From JADFJB01 sp964464595 (GTDB lineage Bacteria; Zhuqueibacterota; JdFR-76; DREG01), in NCBI GenBank assembly GCA_964464595.1, contig CAYXGW010000006.1, positions 59,748 through 123,747 on the forward strand: a DNA stretch of 64,000 nucleotides, written 5' to 3'. The translations under genes were made by a program, and so were the position numbers. Shown here piece by piece: positions 56,429 to 63,111 of the stretch (positions are counted from its first letter, which is position 1; each line of letters begins with the position of its first letter). The notes beneath the pieces are model-generated. The model did no database searches. It had not been told where the DNA came from and worked only from the letters and a program-made list of their open reading frames with translations.

Positions 56429-56458
56429 ATTATACTATTAAATAAGTATTGACAACAA
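56429..56458 (-). promoter_or_regulatory. Minus-strand half of a divergent promoter
   Basis: -35 TTGTTG (56458-56453), 18-base spacer, -10 TATAAT (56434-56429). Its -35 overlaps the plus-strand -35 of the opposing promoter. Confidence 0.55.
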
Positions 56459-56477
56459 TAGAATACTATTATATATT
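56449..56477 (+). promoter_or_regulatory. Plus-strand half of a divergent promoter
   Basis: TTGACA (56449-56454), 17-base spacer, TATATT (56472-56477), followed by AGGAG and an ATG at 56522. Confidence 0.65.
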
Positions 56478-56521
56478 CTGTTATCTTTACTTGTAGAAAA
56501 GTATCTTCAGGAGCCAAACAC

Positions 56522-56734
56522 ATGGGATTTGAAACAGGAAAGAATTCGAAGTATCAAAGCATTTTAAGACTATTGCCTAAAAGGCTTATCAAAAAAGGTT
56601 TTTCCTTCGGCCTAAAAATTAAGGCCATTTACCCAGATGCTGGCTGTTTTGGCTCCAACCTTGCGGCCAGCATTTGTATTATAAAAATACTACACCTTAC
56701 AATCAAGAAAAAAGGTTTTCTTAACTTCATTTGA
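56522..56734 (+). CDS. Small basic hypothetical protein (or structured RNA)
   Basis: 70 codons with an ideal AGGAG eight bases before the ATG and a near-consensus promoter upstream, so the region is very likely expressed. The protein is Lys-rich and unrecognised. The transcript also folds: GGCCT/AGGCC near 56610-56630, and ATGCTGGC/GCCAGCAT at about 56637-56674. An RNA role is therefore possible, and the coding call is uncertain. Confidence 0.4.
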   Translation: MGFETGKNSKYQSILRLLPKRLIKKGFSFGLKIKAIYPDAGCFGSNLAASICIIKILHLTIKKKGFLNFI

Positions 56735-56871
56735 ATTGGCAGAAAAAATCATATAAAAAGACTCTTTTACGGCTTTGGTTGGTATTCATTAGATTGAAGA
56801 ACATAAAATAAGATAATCATTTAACTACGCGGGGCGCGTGCCTGCCAGGACGCGAACGCGGGGAGAATATT

Positions 56872-57264
56872 ATGGTAGATATTTTAAGAGAGCACTTTTT
56901 TTTAACTGCATTGGCCTTGTTCCTGGTCTTGGTGTTTGTACTCATTTTGAATACGATCAATTACCGTAAAAAAAAATACTATAAGAGGGTACTTTCCACT
57001 CTAATCGGCGGTGAGGAAGAGGTATTTGAATTATACAATGAAGCTATAAAATTAGAAAAACAGGATATTAAGGTGGCCAAAATTGAACCCGGAGAGAAAG
57101 GCCAGGTATCCGCGGCATTAAAACAGGTTAAAGCCCGGGATACTGCGACAGCACGTAAAAAGGACAGGGAGCTCCGACAGATGTATCAACGCCAAGAAAG
57201 TATCGTCAAATTAGTTCGCATTAATCAAAGTCAAATATTAGATGAATTATCGAAAAAGAAATGA
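56872..57264 (+). CDS. Membrane-anchored coiled-coil protein
   Basis: 130 residues, one membrane segment at about 8-28, then a charged helix rich in Lys, Arg and Glu. First of three plus-strand genes (to 58276) that run against the direction of the surrounding cassettes. A GC-rich hairpin (CGCGTGCCT-GCC-AGGACGCG near 56835) and GGGAG precede it. Unknown function, perhaps a scaffold for the membrane protein two genes on. Confidence 0.6.
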   Translation: MVDILREHFFLTALALFLVLVFVLILNTINYRKKKYYKRVLSTLIGGEEEVFELYNEAIKLEKQDIKVAKIEPGEKGQVSAALKQVKARDTATARKKDRELRQMYQRQESIVKLVRINQSQILDELSKKK

Positions 57265-57336
57265 AAAGCAGAATCCACGTCTGAAATTAATCAAAGTGGA
57301 TAAAATAATAACGGGGCAAACTGTTGGGAGTTTACA

Positions 57337-57618
57337 ATGTCTCAAGCAGGCAAAATAGTAAGTGAAAAAGACGCTCTGAAATGGGCCAGGGAGTTCAAGG
57401 AGTTTTTAACTGATTTAGAATGCGGCCGCTTTTTTTCAAAGGATATCATCCATAAGCTTTTGTATGATTATGGGGATGAAGTTGTGGGATTTTGGATCAG
57501 GTACGGTATTAAAGATGGGAAACCGGAAGTCATCATTCATTCCGTAAACGCAGACAGCAATATTACAAAAGAAAATATTTTAGGCTCCGGAGAAAAGGGA
57601 AAAAATCCGGTTGATTAA
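57337..57618 (+). CDS. Small hypothetical protein
   Basis: 93 residues with a globular look (DALKWAREFKEFLTDLECGR, VVGFWIRYGIKDGKPEV) and a polar tail. No family recognised. Its stop overlaps the start of the next gene by 8 bases, so the two are co-translated. Confidence 0.6.
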   Translation: MSQAGKIVSEKDALKWAREFKEFLTDLECGRFFSKDIIHKLLYDYGDEVVGFWIRYGIKDGKPEVIIHSVNADSNITKENILGSGEKGKNPVD

Positions 57619-58276
57619 CCCTGTTGAAGTCATTTCTTCATCATCAATTCTACTTCCGATTTTATTCGGAATATTTAGTTTCCAGTACTTAACGAGAGAA
57701 TTTCGGCTATTATTCTGGCTTTGCTGTGCTGGCCTTTTCATTGAAGGCTTCAGTTATTTTGGTGCTCCGTCATTGCCAACTAATTTAAAGTCTTTAAACT
57801 ATTATTTCTGGGATGGATTTGAATTTATTGTGTTGATGAAAATATTCTGCATATGGAGTAATCGTAAAATATTTATACATATTGGTTTTTTATTTTTAGT
57901 TTTCCACGCAGGTTTCTGTTTCGTGTATGGATTTGAAGTATATGATACTACCTCAGTAATAATTTCATCAATAATTATTGCTTTCAGCGTGTTTCTTCTC
58001 TTCAGAAAATCATTAGACCAGGAAGACCGTGCAATGTCTGTGGTCTTTGCTGGCTTATTTTTATATTTTTCAATAAATCTTTTTGTTTATTCGCTTCTAA
58101 ATAATTTTAGTATTGAAATGATAGGAGAAATTTGGAAAATTCATACTGCAATGAACATCTTAATGAATATCTCGTTTGTGGTTGGATTTTATATTAGAAA
58201 AAGATTTGTGCAAAGTAGTATTAACAGCGGCAACGTTTCTTCCGGTTACCAGCCTCATTCTACTTCTTTTAATTAG
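57611..58276 (+). CDS. Seven-segment membrane protein
   Basis: 221 residues with about seven hydrophobic segments and short loops (SFQYLTREFRLLFWLCCAGL, YYFWDGFEFIVLMKIFCIW). The layout resembles the sensor membrane domains found in front of histidine kinases in Bacteroidetes, but no kinase follows. TTG start. Together with the two upstream genes it may be a small membrane sensing unit; that is inference. Confidence 0.6.
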   Translation: MINPVEVISSSSILLPILFGIFSFQYLTREFRLLFWLCCAGLFIEGFSYFGAPSLPTNLKSLNYYFWDGFEFIVLMKIFCIWSNRKIFIHIGFLFLVFHAGFCFVYGFEVYDTTSVIISSIIIAFSVFLLFRKSLDQEDRAMSVVFAGLFLYFSINLFVYSLLNNFSIEMIGEIWKIHTAMNILMNISFVVGFYIRKRFVQSSINSGNVSSGYQPHSTSFN

Positions 58277-58402
58277 ATTGATTTTGCGGCTGCATTCATC
58301 CTGCAGAAAAGTTTGCTTGTCCGCAGCAAAGAAGGCCGAATTGTAAAATCAACAGATCCTGTCAAACCCCAAAATGCATATAACGCTTTTGATGTGTCGT
58401 AG
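58277..58402 (+). pseudogene. Possible 3' remnant of a gene
   Basis: An open stretch of 41 codons directly after the previous stop reads like protein (FILQKSLLVRSKEGRIVKST) but has no start codon. The remainder of the gap to 58611 shows nothing I can identify. Confidence 0.25.
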
Positions 58403-58611
58403 TCAATCTTTGACCTGAAGAATTATTTAGTTTTGTCATGTTTTGGTTGCCAATGCGCATGTAATCCCCTTATCATTAAATAAGATAATACCTTATGGTT
58501 GCAACGATTTATTATAGTTTTTCATTTCCTTTAGAATATTACCCATTACTTTACGAGCTTGAAAAGATAAATTGCCTTGATCTGAGCTTTAGCGATTTAT
58601 TATGCTCTGCA

Positions 58612-59814
58612 TTATTCCATTTTGGCAAAATCTAGTAATGTTTCGAACCTTCTTAAAATATGCGTATTATGTATTGACTGTTTAATAGCATTATCCTCCC
58701 TCAATTCTTCAAGATAAGTTCCCACATTTTTTGAATCTAATTCGATAATTCGTGCAATTATCGGGGCGGCACTATTGCTGAAAAACACTGGTCTATAAAG
58801 ACTCCCTGTTCCATAACTTTTCTCTCCTATATAAAACTTAACCAGCTTTTTTAAAATATCTTTGTAGATAGCTTTTGGACAATGCAACAGTCCACCAACA
58901 TCTTCAAGTTCCGAACATATTACAGCTTGAGCCTCCCAGGCTTCGTTTGCTTCTTTGAGTTTATGAAACATACTAGTATAAAAATCTTTTAGCTTAACAT
59001 TTTTAAAATATGAAATAGCACCACAGGCATGCCCAATTTTTGCAGTTATTAAATCTATTCCTTTGCGTCCCAATCTTGTCTCTAAATTAGAAGCCATTTC
59101 GATTGTTACTGTATTTGTTGTTATGGGCCTAATTTGCCTCATTAACTCAACACTCTTTTCCCTCACAATATCTGGTTTGTCACTGTCAAATGCGTAAGAA
59201 ATCAGTAATTCATTAATTTCTTTTTGTCTTATATTTGGAGCACTTTTGTAATCCTCTAGAAATTCTTCCGATATAATTAAAGTGTCAGGGGTTTCAATTA
59301 ATTGTTTTGCGTCCGTTACTTTCAGCAATTCTATAGGATCTTTTGATAAAACAATATCTATGGTTGATTTAAAAATATAAAAACAATCCTCCAATACAGC
59401 TTCATATTCATTATCTTCATGCTCCAAATCTCTTCTAATTTCATAGCAACGATGCAGTCTTCGCCATTCAGCTCTTTTTAATATTCCTATTCTATAGGCT
59501 AAATGAATAGTTTTATTCACATTATATTCTAGTATATCTTCTTCTCTATTTATAGGTGGTAGTTCGTAATTAGAGCTCACTTCTTTTGCCAAATCAATAC
59601 CAATTACAATTATTTTTTCTTTTAAATCGTGGATCGCTGCATTGAATAATCTTTGGCAAGCACTACTTGCGTCAACAGGCAAAAGTCTTTCTACTCTCTG
59701 TATTAATTTTTTACCTTTCCAAACTGGTCTTATTTCGTCTAATAAATTTTGTATCCCACTTTTATTAATAGCCTTTCCATCTACTGGAATTAATTCATAT
59801 CCATCTTGTTTCAT
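58612..59814 (-). CDS. HEPN-like domain protein
   Basis: 400 residues. The part near 113-150 (HLAYRIGILKRAEWRRLHRC, YEIRRDLEHEDNEYEAVLED, CFYIFKSTIDIVLSKDP) fits a helical HEPN bundle, with Arg and His in RRDLEH as possible RNase residues. The C-terminal 240 residues are helical repeats. HEPN proteins are frequent in abortive infection and toxin systems. It starts 21 bases after repeat C2. Function is inferred. Confidence 0.55.
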   Translation of the reverse strand: MKQDGYELIPVDGKAINKSGIQNLLDEIRPVWKGKKLIQRVERLLPVDASSACQRLFNAAIHDLKEKIIVIGIDLAKEVSSNYELPPINREEDILEYNVNKTIHLAYRIGILKRAEWRRLHRCYEIRRDLEHEDNEYEAVLEDCFYIFKSTIDIVLSKDPIELLKVTDAKQLIETPDTLIISEEFLEDYKSAPNIRQKEINELLISYAFDSDKPDIVREKSVELMRQIRPITTNTVTIEMASNLETRLGRKGIDLITAKIGHACGAISYFKNVKLKDFYTSMFHKLKEANEAWEAQAVICSELEDVGGLLHCPKAIYKDILKKLVKFYIGEKSYGTGSLYRPVFFSNSAAPIIARIIELDSKNVGTYLEELREDNAIKQSIHNTHILRRFETLLDFAKME

Positions 59815-59834
59815 ATCATATTTCCCATTACATA

Positions 59835-59888
59835 GGTATGCACGAGTCGCTCATACCATTTATAGATGCCAAATCAAATCTTTCAGCC
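59835..59888 (-). repeat. attC-like site C2 (degenerate)
   Basis: The interior (GAGTCGCTCATACCATTTATAG, split here at 20) and 75 bases of right flank match C1, but the ends GGTATGCAC and CTTTCAGCC no longer pair and AAC is lost. It ends 21 bases before the HEPN-like gene. Confidence 0.5.
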
Positions 59889-60058
59889 AAATCATTGCTA
59901 ATAGTTATTAACGTCATAAAAGAAAATATTTAAATGCATTTTATTATTTTCCATACGGTATAGGTGGGATATTGCCAGGGGAATAAAATTAATTCAACAA
60001 TAAAAATTCTGCACTATAATTTTTAATTGAAGTTGTTTAATATAGTTGGCGTACCATA

Positions 60059-60949
60059 TTACTTTTTCTTCTTGCGAGGGTTGTTTCTATGCAAATTTTC
60101 AGGAATATTTTCAGAAGGATTTATTACGATATTAACGCTAGCATCTAAATTACTTTCTTTAATAGCTTGTGCTATTGGCACATTTTTCTTGTTAGCTGTT
60201 TCAATTATTTCTGCTATCTGATCACCAGATATTGTTTTGCCTTTCGGTGCTGTAATAAAAGTTTGCACACGAAACTGAGCCTTTTTATCATCTTTTGCCT
60301 GATTCATATTCTCAAGCAACATTTCTATAGGCACTTCATTCATTGCATTTTGTACGCTTACTCCCACCGCTGGAGTTGACGACATAGTATCAGGGTGATT
60401 TAACATCAATGAAAATTGAAACAGATCATTTTCTTTTAATTTTGCATGATAGCCTGAGAACTTAAAATAAACTTGGTCAGCTTGTTTCATTAAAAGATGG
60501 TAATGTGGGAAATTGGCCTTTCTGTGCCCATTGAAATCTGATTTTGAACAACTAAGGGTCCAAATGAAATCCCGGTATTTTGTGGTTTCATGCACAATCA
60601 TTTCTTTTGATTGTTCTAAAGTTAGGTCATTAATATTTTTCATAAATGATTCTGCTGTTGCAAGCCAACGGAAATACGCTCGAATTTGAAGGAGAGAATA
60701 TTTGTCTAATACTTTTATTATATCCTTTTTCTTAACTCCCTTAGGTCTTAGAAGCCAATGGAAACAAATTATAGAATTGTCAAATGAGGACATTGATTTA
60801 GCACAATAGTAACAACTATTATTATCTAAGTGTTGCTTAAACAACCTATAATCTTCCAAGTCTCGTTGTATCTGTAGTTGGTTTTGTTTGTTAACATATT
60901 CAGGGTCTAATTTATTAAACCATTCGACGAATTTTTCTAAATCATCCAT
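60059..60949 (-). CDS. Cys/His-rich cytosolic protein, unknown
   Basis: 296 residues. CYYCAKSM (C-x2-C near 47-50) and later Cys/His residues in SIICFHWLLRP and KANFPHYHLLMK suggest a zinc-supported fold. The C-terminal third is a helix-rich, Lys-tailed domain with VQTFITAPKGKTISGDQIAE. I recognise no family. It lies in the cassette array between C5 and C2. Confidence 0.55.
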   Translation of the reverse strand: MDDLEKFVEWFNKLDPEYVNKQNQLQIQRDLEDYRLFKQHLDNNSCYYCAKSMSSFDNSIICFHWLLRPKGVKKKDIIKVLDKYSLLQIRAYFRWLATAESFMKNINDLTLEQSKEMIVHETTKYRDFIWTLSCSKSDFNGHRKANFPHYHLLMKQADQVYFKFSGYHAKLKENDLFQFSLMLNHPDTMSSTPAVGVSVQNAMNEVPIEMLLENMNQAKDDKKAQFRVQTFITAPKGKTISGDQIAEIIETANKKNVPIAQAIKESNLDASVNIVINPSENIPENLHRNNPRKKKK

Positions 60950-60958
60950 AAAGTTCTC

Positions 60959-61007
60959 TTGATAGTTATAAACATGTTTGCAAGATGAAAATCAATTCGT
61001 TCATCAA
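60959..61007 (-). repeat. attC-like site C5
   Basis: Plus strand TTGATAGTTATAAAC faces GTTCATCAA: TTGAT/ATCAA and ATAAAC/GTTCAT pair with one mismatch, leaving AGTT unpaired on one arm. It starts 10 bases before the Cys/His gene and ends 24 bases from the stop of the PEGA gene. Confidence 0.5.
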
Positions 61008-61030
61008 TATTTTTTAGATTGTGTGCAAAC

Positions 61031-62080
61031 TCAAGGTTTCACGATTAGCGGCTTTTCATCCTTGGGTTTTTTCTTGCGCTCTTTTAATATAGCCAAATAA
61101 TAGCCAAGAAATAAAGTTATTACGGAACTGAAGAATCCAGCAATCCAAGCGATGTGCTTTTCTATCAATTTCAATATGATAGTCGTCGGTCTTACATATA
61201 CAAAAATTTCTTGCCGAAATGTCTGAATTGTTTGTGTGATTTGTTCACCTTTGTAATCAATATGTGCATTGAGAGTTAAGTATAGTATTTGCATGCCAGA
61301 CTCGTCTGCCTTAATTATCCATTCCCAACGTGTAGAGCCTTTTCCCTTAACTAATTGCGCTATTTCTGTAATAGGTTTGACAGTAAATCCTAAACCTGTA
61401 AGATGAGCTACCATTTTTTCTGTCGCCTTTATGGTGGTTAAATATATTCTTCCAATTTTAGTTGTATCTAATAGGCCTGTCTTTAACTGTTTTTGTAAAG
61501 AAACCTTGGGTAGCTTCATTGACATTAGTAGCAGGATTTGCCTTGTTTCTCCCACTATCATAGTATCAGGCGCATTAAAAGTTAACATAGCGTCTCTAAG
61601 TTCCGCTATTATTTTGTCGATATTGGTCCTTTCAACTACAGATTTTGTTGAATCAGGCTGTTTGGGATAAGATTTAATTAATCTAAGTTCGATATTAGTA
61701 GTTTTTCCAGGAAGAATCTCTACGTTTGTCTTGAATTCCTCATAACCTTCTTTTCTCGCCTCTATTAAATGATTCCCCTGTTCAAGATTAATCACAGAAG
61801 AGTCCATAGGTATCTTACCATCGATGGAAATCCTAGCTCCTGGCGGATAAATTTTAATGTAAATCGCACCGTATTCGGGTTTATCTTTAGCTATCGATAG
61901 GCGAACCGTATCAGGTTGAACAGTTCTTAATGAATCTGAGCCTAAATTGTCGAACTTCGTATCATATGAATGAAGTACAGAATCTATTATAAATATTACT
62001 GCTGCAATTGCCGTAATTATTGTGGCTATTACTGCCAAATATTCTCGAACAGATGTACTTTTGTACCATTTTTTTATCAT
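61031..62080 (-). CDS. PEGA-domain membrane protein, paralog A
   Basis: 349 residues. One membrane segment near 15-35, then a PEGA domain at about 70-135 (YIKIYPPGARISIDGKIP, KEGYEEFKTNVEILPGKT), then a beta-sandwich-like module at about 185-300 that is shared with the next gene (LTGLGFTVKPITE, GSTRWEWIIKADESG, QILYLTLNAHI), and a second membrane segment near 310-335. The Lys-rich tail is cytosolic. PEGA usually marks surface or periplasmic binding. Such modules occur in bacterial conflict or sensing proteins, so a sensor role is likely but inferred. Confidence 0.7.
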   Translation of the reverse strand: MIKKWYKSTSVREYLAVIATIITAIAAVIFIIDSVLHSYDTKFDNLGSDSLRTVQPDTVRLSIAKDKPEYGAIYIKIYPPGARISIDGKIPMDSSVINLEQGNHLIEARKEGYEEFKTNVEILPGKTTNIELRLIKSYPKQPDSTKSVVERTNIDKIIAELRDAMLTFNAPDTMIVGETRQILLLMSMKLPKVSLQKQLKTGLLDTTKIGRIYLTTIKATEKMVAHLTGLGFTVKPITEIAQLVKGKGSTRWEWIIKADESGMQILYLTLNAHIDYKGEQITQTIQTFRQEIFVYVRPTTIILKLIEKHIAWIAGFFSSVITLFLGYYLAILKERKKKPKDEKPLIVKP

Positions 62081-62122
62081 TATCCTGGCCTATTCAGATC
62101 GCATTATTTATTGTCTAAAATA

Positions 62123-62174
62123 TATGAACGAGTCGCCCATACCATTTATAGATGACAAATCAAGTCGTTCAACC
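62123..62174 (-). repeat. attC-like site C3
   Basis: Plus strand TATGAAC faces GTTCAACC (TGAAC/GTTCA paired). It begins 43 bases before the PEGA gene and ends 11 bases from the stop of paralog B. Confidence 0.55.
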
Positions 62175-62185
62175 AAATTATTGAC

Positions 62186-62926
62186 TTATGATTCTGATTC
62201 AGTTGTATTCTTTTTTCTATGCTTTAAATACCATCCTGTGATAGGAATTAAAAGAGCAGTCCACAACCACTGCCAGTTATTATTTATAAATCCGGTGATT
62301 CGTTTACCTAAAGATACTTCAACGAAAATCTTTTTATCAAATGTCCGAATAGTTCGTGCCATCTTTTCATCTCTGAAAAAGATTATAGCACTTAGCGTCA
62401 AATGCAAATGTTGAGGTCCTGCTTCAATTGCATTAATCTCCCATTTCCATTCCGTCGTTTCTACAGTGCTAATCGGTTGTTGTTCAGGTGTAATAGCTGT
62501 AATTCTAAATCCATTACCCGTCAATCGAGCTTCCATTGTTTCCGATATTCTTACACGATGGCTCTCAATTACTTCAGATTCTTTAAACATGCTTTCAAGT
62601 TCTTCAACCGTTTTGGTAAGGTCAAGCAAGAATTGTATAGTAGAAGATTCGTTTAGTTTCATCACTGAGTCTGGAACGTTGAAAGCAATTCTTCCTTCTG
62701 CCATATTCTCAAGTACAGCATCAATATAGTATAATTGCATCGTTTGAGATGAATCAGGAAGGCTTGGCTCAACGGGCAATGTTGATCTTGGAGGTTCATT
62801 AGGTGGTGTGAAGGAAATCACAAACATCCATACGATTCCAATATATTCTATAATCACGATGACCAATGCTACAATGAGTATTGGGTGTATATTTTTAAAC
62901 TTAACGATCTCTGTGAGCTTATTCAC
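62186..62926 (-). CDS. Membrane protein, paralog B (no PEGA)
   Basis: 246 residues starting at GTG. A membrane segment lies near 15-35 and another near 212-232. The middle module matches paralog A across about 115 residues: LTGNGFRITAITPEQQP, TTEWKWEINAIEAG, HLHLTLSAIIFF, TIRTFDKKIFVEV, and then a membrane anchor. The tail is Lys/Glu-rich. Two adjacent cassettes with related genes suggest duplication or repeated capture. Confidence 0.68.
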   Translation of the reverse strand: MNKLTEIVKFKNIHPILIVALVIVIIEYIGIVWMFVISFTPPNEPPRSTLPVEPSLPDSSQTMQLYYIDAVLENMAEGRIAFNVPDSVMKLNESSTIQFLLDLTKTVEELESMFKESEVIESHRVRISETMEARLTGNGFRITAITPEQQPISTVETTEWKWEINAIEAGPQHLHLTLSAIIFFRDEKMARTIRTFDKKIFVEVSLGKRITGFINNNWQWLWTALLIPITGWYLKHRKKNTTESES

Positions 62927-62960
62927 AATACTATTAGTTTCATAATGTAGTCACCTAACA

Positions 62961-63017
62961 TAGTTATAAACTAGTCACTCATACCCTTTATATTTAACAA
63001 ATCAAGTCGTTTATCTA
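62961..63017 (-). repeat. attC-like site C4
   Basis: Plus strand TAGTTATAAAC faces GTTTATCTA: TAG/CTA plus ATAAAC/GTTTAT, nine pairs, with TT unpaired on one arm. AAAC/GTTT replaces the GAAC/GTTC of C1 and C3, a paired change. It begins 35 bases before paralog B. Confidence 0.6.
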
Positions 63018-63066
63018 AATGATTAACATCGTGATAATCGAATAAAATATTTCAGTTAACGATTAA

Positions 63067-63094
63067 AATAAACCGCGTTTTAATGCAGTTTATT
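63067..63094 (-). terminator. Hairpin after the Kelch gene
   Basis: AATAAACCGC (63067-63076) pairs with GCAGTTTATT (63085-63094) except for one mismatch. It lies 18 bases downstream of the stop codon. Confidence 0.45.
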
Positions 63095-63111
63095 GGGGTT
63101 ATGACCTTGTC

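Larger units (their letters stand above)
52499..63060 (-). mobile_element. Proposed integron cassette array (CALIN-like)
   Basis: Most large ORFs here read on the minus strand, have unrelated predicted functions and are followed by one repeat of about 55 bp (five recognised copies). Each of the four better copies has complementary ends that keep AAC and GTT, like the R boxes of attC sites, with extra unpaired bases on one arm and base changes that preserve pairing. Three cassettes place the repeat within 10-100 bases of the stop and 24-50 bases before the next start. No integrase is in the window; it would lie beyond the right edge, or the array is an orphan (CALIN). Confidence 0.5.

Noticed and set aside
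53441..63017. Repeats C1-C5 as a CRISPR array
   Set aside because: Units lie 0.8-6 kb apart with ORFs between, and they are too diverged and too long for CRISPR repeats.
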